DNA of 10,273 bases from an uncultured beta proteobacterium (GTDB taxonomy: Bacteria; Pseudomonadota; Gammaproteobacteria; Burkholderiales; Burkholderiaceae_B): assembly GCA_903929925.1 (NCBI GenBank), contig CAIYWO010000085.1, forward strand, positions 1 to 10,273, given 5' to 3'. Below, piece by piece: positions 1-7,249 of this stretch (positions are counted from its first letter, which is position 1; each line of letters begins with the position of its first letter). Under the pieces are notes generated by a model. That model was given only the letters and a program-made list of their open reading frames with translations, searched no databases and had not been told where the DNA came from. The position numbers and the translations under genes are program-made.

Positions 1-256
1 CCAGGCCAACGATGTGGACCGTTTTCCCAGCCCACGTCACAGAAATCTCGACACCACCAAGGTAGTCCATGCCAATTTCTTGTGCCGTTTGCTTCGCAAG
101 CTGCTGCCCAGCAAGTTCGTCGTGATCGGTCAAGGACCACAGCGTTACACCTCGCTCTTTTGCGCGTCGCGCTACCGTATCTGGCGAGAGCAGTCCATCT
201 GACACCGTCGAATGACAGTGCAGATCAGCGCAAAATAAGTTGGATCGCTCAGACAT
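1..256 (-). CDS. PHP-domain metal-dependent phosphoesterase, N-terminal part (runs off the left edge)
   Basis: This is the first 85 codons of a gene read leftward that has no stop inside the window. The protein starts MSERSNLFCADLHCHS and shows the PHP metal-site pattern: H13 and H15 in DLHCHS, D20, D44-H45-D46 in LTDHDE, E70 in GGVEIS and H81. These match the ligands of the YciV/RNase AM group, which includes 5'-3' exoribonucleases and 3',5'-nucleotide bisphosphate phosphatases; which activity applies cannot be told from the N-terminus. No signal peptide is visible, so it is expected in the cytoplasm. The ATG lies 23 bp after the stop of the upstream hydrolase, with GGAG 11 nt before the start, so it is probably the last visible gene of the same transcript. 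The family assignment is firm; the exact substrate is inference. Confidence 0.9.
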   Translation of the reverse strand, partial: MSERSNLFCADLHCHSTVSDGLLSPDTVARRAKERGVTLWSLTDHDELAGQQLAKQTAQEIGMDYLGGVEISVTWAGKTVHIVGL

Positions 257-279
257 ACAGCCTAGGACTCCGGATATCA

Positions 280-1215
280 CTAATTATTCAAAAAGCTTTT
301 GACAACATTCACTTGATCGTCGGCCATGAGCGTTGGCGCGTGACCGACTCCTGTAACACGGAAAGCTTGCGCATTGCGATTACGGCTAAGCATTTGTACA
401 AGTGTTTGCTCAGACAATAAGTCGGAATCATTGCCGCGCACAATCAATGTTGGGCAACTGACCGAATCAAACGCGGACCACAATATCGCCTCGCCTTGCG
501 CAGCCGACTCTGGCGTCATCGCTTTAAATGGTTCGGCTAGCGCTAAATCGTAATGCTTCACCCACTTGCCGTTTTGTTCAATATACGTATGCTGCGTCAA
601 CGCGGCCCACTGCTCAGCAGTGTGGGGTCCGAAAGAAGCTGCCGTTTGCTTGACATACGCCACCGCCGACTCAAAGGAGTCGAAGCTAACCGGCTCTCCG
701 ACATACTGCCCAATCCGCACAAGTGACGCGGGCTCAATGTGCGGCCCAACATCATTTAAGACCAACCGGTCTAGACGCATCCCACTCGGTGGCAGCGCTG
801 TGGTCATTCGTGCAGGTAAGAGCGCCGGAGCATGAGATTGGCTAGCAGCAAGAATCCCTGCGTACGCCAAACCGATCAGCCCACCCATAGAGGTGCCAAC
901 CCAAGATAGACGTTGCGGTTGCAACCTCCCAATCAGCGTCACCATATCACTTGTGTATTGAGGCACAGCATAGAACATTGGCTGTGTTAAGCGGTCAGAT
1001 AAACCCCTGCCCACGACATCTGGGCAGACAACACGATAGCGGCTCGACAATGACTGGGCTAGCACATCAAAATCGCGTCCTGTCCGTGTCAGACCATGCA
1101 CGCACAAGACAACATCTGGATTATGTTTATCACCCCATTCCCAATACGCCATGCGGTGCGTCCCCGCAGGACTCACGCAAGAAATCGCCTCGAGACGGGG
1201 TGGGGTATCTGCCAT
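280..1215 (-). CDS. Alpha/beta-fold hydrolase
   Basis: A 311-residue cytoplasmic protein of the alpha/beta hydrolase fold. The HG oxyanion motif is at H40-G41 (VHGLTRTGRDFD). The nucleophile elbow GTSMG (107-111) places the catalytic serine at S109. The likely acid is D265 in RGNDSDLL, and the catalytic histidine is H292 in GVGHAPTL near the C-terminus. Order and spacing are normal and the triad looks intact. The substrate is unknown; an esterase or C-C/ester bond hydrolase is possible. The ATG directly follows the TAA of the upstream Bug gene with no spacer, and only a weak GAAG-like Shine-Dalgarno lies in the end of that gene, so translation is probably coupled. The next gene is the PHP phosphoesterase. 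An alternative start at M22 would remove the N-terminal strand and is less likely. Confidence 0.9.
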   Translation of the reverse strand: MADTPPRLEAISCVSPAGTHRMAYWEWGDKHNPDVVLCVHGLTRTGRDFDVLAQSLSSRYRVVCPDVVGRGLSDRLTQPMFYAVPQYTSDMVTLIGRLQPQRLSWVGTSMGGLIGLAYAGILAASQSHAPALLPARMTTALPPSGMRLDRLVLNDVGPHIEPASLVRIGQYVGEPVSFDSFESAVAYVKQTAASFGPHTAEQWAALTQHTYIEQNGKWVKHYDLALAEPFKAMTPESAAQGEAILWSAFDSVSCPTLIVRGNDSDLLSEQTLVQMLSRNRNAQAFRVTGVGHAPTLMADDQVNVVKSFLNN

Positions 1216-2178
1216 TTATTTCTTCAACATACCAGCGTTACGCGCGTCTTCCATGACCAAGGGCTCTTTCTCTTTCATGAACGCAGGGATTTTTTCAAGT
1301 GGGATGTCAACGAGTACAAAGCCACCCTCTTCCAAGCGCTTTTTGGTCGCCACATCGGCATTCAACTGCGCCATGAAATCAGACATTTTTTTCTGGATGT
1401 CTATGGGTGTGCTCTTAGGCATGCCAATACCCCGATAAGCGCCATCCACCCAGTTCAAGCCCAACTCTTTGAAGGTCGGAACATCAGGCAAGGCGGGATG
1501 GCGTGTTTCGGTTGCGACGGCTAACGTACGAACGCGTGCTTTTTGCTGAATGGCCAAAGGCAAATATCCCATCGCGCCATCAACGTGCATGCCAATCAGC
1601 GATGAGACTAAATCGCCAGTTCCTTTGAAAGGCACGTACTCAACCTTTACGCCAGCAAGCTTATTCAAGCGCTCTGTAGCCATGTGATTCGCCGAATATT
1701 GCGCTGAACCCGCAAGAGTCATTTTCCCGGGATTTTTTTTCGCAGCAGCGATGAACTCTTGATAAGTCTTGTATGGGCTGTCCGCAGACACCATCAACGC
1801 ATCTGGTGTGAAATGGTAGTAATAAACTGCATTAATGTCTTGTGTTTTGTACTGCGTTCCATCCTGCAAAGGCTGCAACATGATGTGCGGAATATTCACG
1901 CCAACAATGTTTGTACCATCCGCTGGATAGGTGTTCATCTGACTCCAGACTAACGCACCGCCCGCACCAGCTCGGTTAATGACAACCATAGGCTGCTTAA
2001 ATTGCTTTGCGGAGATGTCTGATTGGAGACGCGCCACCACATCGGACTCTCCTCCGGGCGGAAATGGAATAATGTATTGAATCGGCTTGTCAGAAAAAAC
2101 CTGTGCCTGCACAGACACTGCTGGGCCTATCGCAAGACTTACCAAACTTACTGCACCAACCAGTTTTGCTAAACGCAT
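1216..2178 (-). CDS. Bug/TctC-family periplasmic substrate-binding protein (tripartite tricarboxylate transporter receptor)
   Basis: A 320-residue periplasmic binding protein of the Bug (TctC) family, which captures small, mostly carboxylated, compounds. The chosen start gives a Sec signal peptide (MRLAKLVGAVSLVSLAIGPA, cleavage near VQA|QV at residue 25). It is supported by GGAG (2186-2189) seven bases upstream. The frame stays open a further 44 codons upstream, into the end of comEC, but that extension would bury the signal peptide. Family marks are IIPFPPGGESDVVAR (36-50), a NRAGAGG stretch (68-74), DSPYKTYQEF (133-142) and PFKGTGDLVSSLIG (183-196). Length is typical. No TctA or TctB membrane gene is in the window, so it is an orphan receptor whose transporter, if any, is elsewhere. 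It heads a likely operon with the hydrolase and the PHP protein. The ligand cannot be predicted. Confidence 0.92.
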   Translation of the reverse strand: MRLAKLVGAVSLVSLAIGPAVSVQAQVFSDKPIQYIIPFPPGGESDVVARLQSDISAKQFKQPMVVINRAGAGGALVWSQMNTYPADGTNIVGVNIPHIMLQPLQDGTQYKTQDINAVYYYHFTPDALMVSADSPYKTYQEFIAAAKKNPGKMTLAGSAQYSANHMATERLNKLAGVKVEYVPFKGTGDLVSSLIGMHVDGAMGYLPLAIQQKARVRTLAVATETRHPALPDVPTFKELGLNWVDGAYRGIGMPKSTPIDIQKKMSDFMAQLNADVATKKRLEEGGFVLVDIPLEKIPAFMKEKEPLVMEDARNAGMLKK

Positions 2179-2185
2179 AACGTAT

Positions 2186-2189
2186 CTCC
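2186..2189 (-). promoter_or_regulatory. Ribosome-binding site deciding the Bug gene start
   Basis: GGAG on the minus strand lies seven bases before the ATG at 2178. The ATG is followed by a clear signal peptide, so this site selects the internal start over the upstream in-frame ATG at 2310. Confidence 0.75.
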
Positions 2190-2210
2190 GTTGTCGAATA
2201 TTGATTCTTA

Positions 2211-2238
2211 TTGATAGCCTGAGTTTAGCTGAGTCCAA
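2211..2238 (-). promoter_or_regulatory. Possible sigma70-type promoter for the Bug-hydrolase-PHP operon
   Basis: On the minus strand TTGGAC (2233-2238) and TATCAA (2211-2216) are separated by 16 bases, upstream of the Bug gene. Both hexamers match the consensus only partly (TATCAA four of six), so this is a weak call. It is made because the 113-bp gap after comEC is the natural place for a promoter. Confidence 0.3.
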
Positions 2239-2265
2239 CGCCTGCGTGTCACTTAATTCAGGCCT

Positions 2266-2282
2266 AAAAAACCCGCTTTCGG
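2266..2282 (-). terminator. Weak terminator-like element after comEC
   Basis: Ten bases after the comEC stop the minus strand reads CCGAAAGCGG, then G and six T's. The CCG/CGG stem is only three base pairs around an AAAG loop, so termination may be inefficient. The T-run and the position directly behind comEC are the reasons for listing it. Confidence 0.35.
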
Positions 2283-2291
2283 TAGCTATTT

Positions 2292-4847
2292 TTAGTAGTT
2301 TGGATGCCAATAGCGACGGCTCAAATCACGTTGTCCTGCGACCGTCAGTTCTGTTTGTTGCGAGCGAACGGTAATCGCACCATGCGTATCGGAACGCCAG
2401 ACCGTAGCGCCTGCTCGCCGCCACCGGCTCTCGACCAGAGGGTCGGGATGCTCAAAGCGATTGCGATACCCCACCAACGCTAACGCATGCCGGGGACGGA
2501 CAGCATGCACGAACTCAGAACTCGACGACGAGGCAGACCCATGATGGGGCACCACAACGACATCAACATCCAACAGTTTTCGGTGCTGGGCTACCACGTC
2601 GCGCTCCTGCTGTGCCGGCAGGTCGCCTGGCAGTAATACCGTGTGATGTGACCCACTAATTTTCAATACGCAGCTCTGTGCATTTGTACGCACTTTTGAG
2701 GATCTTTTACCGACTACGTTGACCCCACTTAAGTTATCCTGCGACTGCCCCGGATGCAAAAAAGTAAATGTCACGCCATCCCAACGCCAGGTCACGCCAG
2801 ATTCACAGCGTCGGACGTGCAAATTACGAAGGAAGGTTGCTTCGGTTTCGACTGGATCATCTCTTTCTGAATGGCGCAACTGGGATCGCATACGACGCCG
2901 CCGCAAGCGCTCTTGCAAAAGACCCGCGACATCAAACGATGCAAAGCTCAGTGGAATCTCACGTTCTGTGTAGATAGATTCGAGACCACCCGTATGGTCT
3001 AGATCAGCATGGGACAAAACGACTGCATCGATCGCTCGCACCCCAAGCGCTCTCAGCAACGGAATGACAACGCGCTGACCAGCATCTGTTTGGCCCATTG
3101 AGGGGCCAGTATCAAACAACAGATTATGCCCTGTGGTGCGTACCAAAATAGCTGCACCTTGACCGACGTCCATGGCAGTCAGTGCCCAATCACCGTGTGC
3201 GGGCCGTTCAGGTTGCCAGGCAAGCGCAGGCAGCATTAAAAACCACCCAGTCCAACGTACGGGTGTGCCGAGCGGCGCTAACGCCCAGACCGTGCCCGCC
3301 AAGGAAATGACCAGCCACACCAACGGCATCGCTGCAACGTCCACGGCGCTCCACGGCGCTTGTGCGATCCAGGTAATTGGAATCAGTACGCCGTGCAGTG
3401 CTGCATGCGCCAACATGCCTAGCCAAGACGTCAGCAAGTCCACATTCGGCAAGACTGACAGCAACGCCACCAATAAAGCCAACGGCGTCACGATAAAACT
3501 CACGACCGGAATCGCCAACGCGTTTGCGAAAGGCGAACTGAGTGACACTTGCTGAAATAAAAAAGCTAAGGGAGGTGTCATCGCAATCGTGATCAGCCAC
3601 TGCAAGCGAGTCGCCTCACATAATGCAATCCAGACCCGTTGCCAAGCGCGCTTCACGTCGGTGTACGCAAGTGTCGCTTGGGCGGCGCTAAAGAGCACCG
3701 CGACTGCACCAAAGGACAACCAAAATCCTGTCGCCAGCGGCGCCCAGGGGTCGATCACGACAAGTGCGCCAGCGGCAAAGCACAACACGCCCGACATTGA
3801 AACAGGCAATCTGAGCATCAACGCAAGACACACTACGAGCAACATAAAAAAGGTACGCCTGGCTGGCACACCCCAACCGGCAAGCAGGCAATAGCCTAAA
3901 CCGACCACGACCGAGGCAAAAGCCGCTAACACGCGGGCGGGGATCCATTCAGACAAGGCGCGTTGCCTGAAGCGCAAACGTCGACCAACGATGAGCATTA
4001 ACCACCCTCCCATCGCTGCAATCATAGTGACATGCGACCCCGAAATCGAGACGAGATGGGTGATCCCTGTAAGATTAAAGACACGCCAATGCTCCGGCCG
4101 AACACTATCCTGATCACCGATGGCTAGCGCGATTAACACCGCTGCGTACAGTTTTTGATCTAGGTTCTGGCGCATACGGACACGCAATGTTTGCCGCACC
4201 CGCCCCACGACAACGGATAGACTGCCCCAGGACTCATCACGCTGCCATGTGGGCACGCCACGCACACGTCCAAGTGCACGCACGTTACGAGCAAATGCGT
4301 GGCCCTCGTAATCAAATCCATGTGGGTTGACCAAACCTCGTGGTGCTCTCAATATGAGCGCAGCACGCCACACCTGACCAGGCATGACCTCTCTGCGCTC
4401 AGCATCCACACCTGCTCGCCAGGACACCTCAATATCACGCGGAACGCCCAGGGGAACCGGTTCAAGGACACGCGCCTCAAAACGCATACTGTCCGACTGA
4501 TCACGCACCATCGATTCGATACGAAACACAACGCGCGTAACAACGCTCTCAAGCGCCGGATCCAATCGATCTTGCAATCTGAGCTCGGCCCGCCACACCA
4601 CCCAAGTCGCCATGAGCAGTCCAGCAAAGATCAGCACGAACGCTCGCTCGCAATACGGTAACCATTTACAGTTGCAGCGCTGTCTGTGCAATCGAGTTGT
4701 CACGACGTACAGCAAGATGCCAGAGAATGTCATGGCACCCAGCCATGCAATCGTCACCTGACTTAGGATTGCCAAGCTTGGCAACACAGGGAGCGTCAGC
4801 GCGTAGGAGGCAACCAATACACATAACAAACCGAGAGCTCTACCCAT
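2292..4847 (-). CDS. comEC: ComEC/Rec2-type DNA internalization protein
   Basis: An 851-residue inner-membrane protein expected to pass single-stranded DNA into the cytoplasm during natural transformation. Domain order is complete. Hydrophobic N-terminal helices (about 1-85) are followed by a soluble DUF4131-like region (about 100-200). The multi-helix competence domain covers about 230-545 and includes GITHLVSISGSHVTMIAA (261-278). A C-terminal metallo-beta-lactamase-like domain starts at about 555. Its marks are MDVGQGAAILVRT (559-571), FDTGP, LSHADLDHTGG (611-621; the first His of HxHxDH is Ser, as is usual in ComEC), LLPGD (738-742) and VVPHHGS (765-771). A basic stretch rich in Arg lies at 645-662. 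The start has only a weak Shine-Dalgarno, so it is less certain than the rest. Other competence genes are not in the window, so competence itself is inference. Confidence 0.93.
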   Translation of the reverse strand: MGRALGLLCVLVASYALTLPVLPSLAILSQVTIAWLGAMTFSGILLYVVTTRLHRQRCNCKWLPYCERAFVLIFAGLLMATWVVWRAELRLQDRLDPALESVVTRVVFRIESMVRDQSDSMRFEARVLEPVPLGVPRDIEVSWRAGVDAERREVMPGQVWRAALILRAPRGLVNPHGFDYEGHAFARNVRALGRVRGVPTWQRDESWGSLSVVVGRVRQTLRVRMRQNLDQKLYAAVLIALAIGDQDSVRPEHWRVFNLTGITHLVSISGSHVTMIAAMGGWLMLIVGRRLRFRQRALSEWIPARVLAAFASVVVGLGYCLLAGWGVPARRTFFMLLVVCLALMLRLPVSMSGVLCFAAGALVVIDPWAPLATGFWLSFGAVAVLFSAAQATLAYTDVKRAWQRVWIALCEATRLQWLITIAMTPPLAFLFQQVSLSSPFANALAIPVVSFIVTPLALLVALLSVLPNVDLLTSWLGMLAHAALHGVLIPITWIAQAPWSAVDVAAMPLVWLVISLAGTVWALAPLGTPVRWTGWFLMLPALAWQPERPAHGDWALTAMDVGQGAAILVRTTGHNLLFDTGPSMGQTDAGQRVVIPLLRALGVRAIDAVVLSHADLDHTGGLESIYTEREIPLSFASFDVAGLLQERLRRRRMRSQLRHSERDDPVETEATFLRNLHVRRCESGVTWRWDGVTFTFLHPGQSQDNLSGVNVVGKRSSKVRTNAQSCVLKISGSHHTVLLPGDLPAQQERDVVAQHRKLLDVDVVVVPHHGSASSSSSEFVHAVRPRHALALVGYRNRFEHPDPLVESRWRRAGATVWRSDTHGAITVRSQQTELTVAGQRDLSRRYWHPNY

Positions 4848-4926
4848 TGCCGCGCCACGTAAAGCACTGCATGGTGCAAGGCATCGGACGTCAATGCAAG
4901 CCCTGGTGGATCACTTCAGCTAAGGA

Positions 4927-4953
4927 AATCTACCCTGAGGTTCGCGGTAGATT
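4927..4953 (-). terminator. Possible terminator hairpin at the end of the two-component operon
   Basis: A perfect 8-bp inverted repeat, AATCTACC (4927-4934) and GGTAGATT (4946-4953), with an 11-base loop overlaps the histidine kinase stop codon. On the minus strand it is followed by a short pyrimidine-rich stretch (TTCCTT) rather than a true T-run, so strength as an intrinsic terminator is uncertain. The 82-bp gap between this gene and comEC holds nothing else recognisable. Confidence 0.4.
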
Positions 4954-6330
4954 CAACGTTAGTCTTAGCCCGCGATGTTCAGTGTTTTCCGCCCTTAAGG
5001 TGCCACCGTGCAGGACGGCGATGCTACGGGCGATGCTCAGACCGAGTCCTGTCCCGCCCGTGTCACGGCTGCGCGACGACTCGACCCGGTAAAACGGCTC
5101 AAACAACATACCCAGCTCCGATACAGGCACTCCGGGCCCTTCATCTTCAATCACAACTTGCAACATCGCTTCTGAATCAGTCAGTTGCACATGGGCGATC
5201 TGTCCATATTTGACTGCGTTCTCAATTAAATTCGCGAGGCAACGCTTCAACGATTGAGGTCGGCACACGAGATCATCTTCAGCATGTCCGACAAGATGAA
5301 CGACGTGCCCTAACTCCAGACTGTCGCTTTGCAGGGACTTTAGTAGCAAATTGACATCGATTGAAGCTAGAGGCTCACCATCCTGAACGCCGCGCATGTA
5401 GTCGAGCGTGCCGCTCACCATGGATTCAAGCTCCGCCAGATCTTGTTTGAATTTCGCTTGGGTAACTTCATGCTCAAGAAGCTCTGCCCGCAAACGCATC
5501 CGCGTGATGGGGGTTTTCAAGTCATGCGACATAGCTGTCAAGATGCGCGTGCGGTCACTCAAGTACTTGGATAACCGCGCCTGCATCTCGTTGAGTGCTC
5601 GCGCCGCACTCACGACTTCAGTGGGCCCTTTCTCTGGCAGAGGAGCCCGGTCGATATTTTCGCCAAGCCTCTCGGCCGCCTGCGCAAACGTCTTTAAGGG
5701 TCGAGTGACCCAGCGCACCCCGTACCAGGCAAGCCCAATGACGGCTAACAGCAGCACTAATGCGCTGACGAGAGCACGATACGGCCATGACACTGCTTGG
5801 GGCTCAAGGGTAGAGTCAACGCTTAACCAGACGCCATCAAGCAACTTGACGTGTGCGATGAGCGCTGGCGACCCCACTGTAGAAACGCCCCGCCCTTCAG
5901 GTCGAGCACGGCGTGCCCCGTGTTCTATTCCGGGCGCAGCGCGCAGATTCTCCGGCGAGCGTGCTCGAATATTCACCCAGATTTCTCGGTCGCGCCCAAG
6001 CTTGTGTCGCAGCATCGACACGAACACAGCCTCTTGAGGGCTAGACTCTACCTCCCCCGTCTTTGGCTGTGGCGCAGTCGCATGCAGACCAATGCGCAAT
6101 TGCGGCGACCTCAGAACCCGAATAATTCGTTCACGTTCAGCTGCGTCACTGGAGTCAAGTAACTGCGCGATATCAATGACTCGCATCACCGATTGCATGC
6201 CACTTGCACGCGCAAGAAATTCACCACGATCCTGTAACAAGATGCTGAGACTTACCACTTGCGCAAGAATCAGACCTCCGACAAAAAGGATGACCAAACG
6301 ACTGGACAAGGATCGAGGTAACCAGCGCAT
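4930..6330 (-). CDS. Sensor histidine kinase, EnvZ/OmpR class
   Basis: A 466-residue inner-membrane kinase that would phosphorylate the adjacent response regulator. TM1 is about 12-33, followed by a periplasmic sensor region of about 150 residues (35-183) with no recognised domain, then TM2 at about 185-203 and a HAMP linker at 204-257. The DHp H-box is MSHDLKTPITRMRLRAE (267-283) with phospho-accepting H269. The ATPase domain has an N-box NLIENAVKYG (367-376, N371), G1 DEGPG (396-400), an F-box FEPFYRVE (410-417) and G2 GGTGLGLSI (425-433), all intact. The ATG shares its A with the TGA of the regulator gene (one-base overlap), indicating coupled translation. The signal is unknown; the divergent gene for a His/Met-rich periplasmic protein suggests metal or envelope stress, which is inference. 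Confidence 0.95.
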   Translation of the reverse strand: MRWLPRSLSSRLVILFVGGLILAQVVSLSILLQDRGEFLARASGMQSVMRVIDIAQLLDSSDAAERERIIRVLRSPQLRIGLHATAPQPKTGEVESSPQEAVFVSMLRHKLGRDREIWVNIRARSPENLRAAPGIEHGARRARPEGRGVSTVGSPALIAHVKLLDGVWLSVDSTLEPQAVSWPYRALVSALVLLLAVIGLAWYGVRWVTRPLKTFAQAAERLGENIDRAPLPEKGPTEVVSAARALNEMQARLSKYLSDRTRILTAMSHDLKTPITRMRLRAELLEHEVTQAKFKQDLAELESMVSGTLDYMRGVQDGEPLASIDVNLLLKSLQSDSLELGHVVHLVGHAEDDLVCRPQSLKRCLANLIENAVKYGQIAHVQLTDSEAMLQVVIEDEGPGVPVSELGMLFEPFYRVESSRSRDTGGTGLGLSIARSIAVLHGGTLRAENTEHRGLRLTLNLPRTSG

Positions 6331-7043
6331 CAGTGCTCAACCTCAATTTCGGACGCGAGTACATACCCTTGCCCGCGCGCTGTCTTGATAAGAGTAGGTT
6401 CCTTGGGATTATCACCAAGCCTTCGGCGAACACGGCTCACCTGAAGATCAATACTGCGATCAAATGGATCTGCTTCTCGGGACTGCGTGAGGTCGATCAA
6501 CTGGTCACGTGTCAAAATCCGGTTTGGATGATCTAGAAAAATACGAAGTAAGCGGAATTCGGTGCCACTCAAGGCTAAGCGTGACCGGTCGGGTCCAATC
6601 AGATCTCGCGTTGCGACCTCAAGCGTCCAACCAGAAAAATGAATAAGCCGCGCATCGTCGGGACGCAAATTAGGGGGTAAGGCTCGTGCACGACGCAGGA
6701 TGCTTTTAATCCGCGCCACGAGTTCACGTGGGTTGAAGGGCTTGGCAAGATAGTCATCGGCCCCCATCTCTAGGCCGACAATCCGATCGATTTCCTCGCC
6801 GCGAGCCGTCAACATCAACACCGGCACATCGGATTGGCTACGAAGCTCGCGACATAGTGTGAGGCCATCTTCCCCCGGAAGCATGACGTCAAGCACGATC
6901 AAATCAGGCATGGCAACCGAAATCGCGGAGCGCATTGCGCGGCCATCCGCGGCCGCCGATACGCGATAGCCTTGCTTTTGCAGATATTCGCTTAATAAGT
7001 CCCGGATATCCCGGTCGTCATCTACGACGAGTATGTGGTCCAT
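6330..7043 (-). CDS. OmpR/PhoB-family response regulator
   Basis: A 237-residue DNA-binding regulator. The receiver domain (about 1-118) has the acidic cluster D8-D9-D10 in ILVVDDD, phospho-acceptor D52 in VLDVMLP, T79 in MLTAR and K101 in LAKPF. The C-terminal winged helix (about 135-230) shows LSGTEFRLL, the recognition region RSIDLQVSRVRRRLGD and the final TARGQGYVL wing. The start is placed at ATG 7043, just before DHILVVDDD. The frame extends 21 codons further upstream to a TTG, but that tail is not part of the family. AGAGG lies 12 bases before the ATG, which is rather far. The gene is upstream of and overlaps the kinase gene by one base and is divergent from the small secreted-protein gene, which is its most likely target. 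Confidence 0.95.
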   Translation of the reverse strand: MDHILVVDDDRDIRDLLSEYLQKQGYRVSAAADGRAMRSAISVAMPDLIVLDVMLPGEDGLTLCRELRSQSDVPVLMLTARGEEIDRIVGLEMGADDYLAKPFNPRELVARIKSILRRARALPPNLRPDDARLIHFSGWTLEVATRDLIGPDRSRLALSGTEFRLLRIFLDHPNRILTRDQLIDLTQSREADPFDRSIDLQVSRVRRRLGDNPKEPTLIKTARGQGYVLASEIEVEH

Positions 7044-7094
7044 GGTGTCATCATGCCTCTGAAGCCTCAGTCTGACCAGCTTCTTTTCCAGAAA

Positions 7095-7100
7095 ATTGTA
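7095..7100 (-). promoter_or_regulatory. Possible -10 element for the two-component operon
   Basis: The minus strand reads TACAAT, five of six with TATAAT, about 52 bases before the regulator ATG. No good -35 hexamer lies 17 bases upstream; the TTGACA of the inverted repeat at 7107-7115 is only 8 bases away. If real, this promoter would need an activator, which fits an autoregulated two-component system. Confidence 0.35.
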
Positions 7101-7106
7101 TTGCAA

Positions 7107-7162
7107 TGTGTCAAAACCCGACTTTTAGGCTTGGCGTTACAAATCGGCGCTTGTTTGACACA
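7107..7162 (+). promoter_or_regulatory. Divergent control region with 9-bp inverted repeat (candidate operator)
   Basis: TGTGTCAAA (7107-7115) and TTTGACACA (7154-7162) are perfect inverted repeats whose arms start 47 bp apart, in the region shared by the response regulator gene (left) and the small secreted-protein gene (right). Read outward, each arm is TTTGACACA and contains TTGACA, a consensus -35 hexamer pointing toward its own gene. Neither arm has a convincing -10 at 16-18 bases (on the right the 17-bp position reads ACTGAT). The arms may therefore be regulator half-sites, -35 elements, or both. A further direct repeat GATTGA lies at 7173-7178 and 7181-7186, with an 8-bp period. Confidence 0.5.
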
Positions 7163-7249
7163 AAAAAATTGCGATTGACTGATTGAATACGCCTTGTCCA
7201 CAGCACAGGTTTCGCTGAGACATCTCGTTTACTTCAATAGGAATACAAA

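Noticed and set aside
2179..2310. Upstream in-frame extension of the first Bug gene (44 extra codons)
   Set aside because: It would overlap the comEC end and place the signal peptide internally; the inner ATG has a good GGAG at the right distance.
5408..6037. Long plus-strand open frame of 209 codons opposite the histidine kinase
   Set aside because: It is antisense to a kinase with all motifs intact, and its translation is Ser/Arg-rich with no recognisable domain. It is a shadow of the real gene.
7044..7106. Upstream TTG start for the response regulator (21 extra codons)
   Set aside because: Receiver domains begin close to ILVVDDD, and the extra residues have no counterpart in the family.
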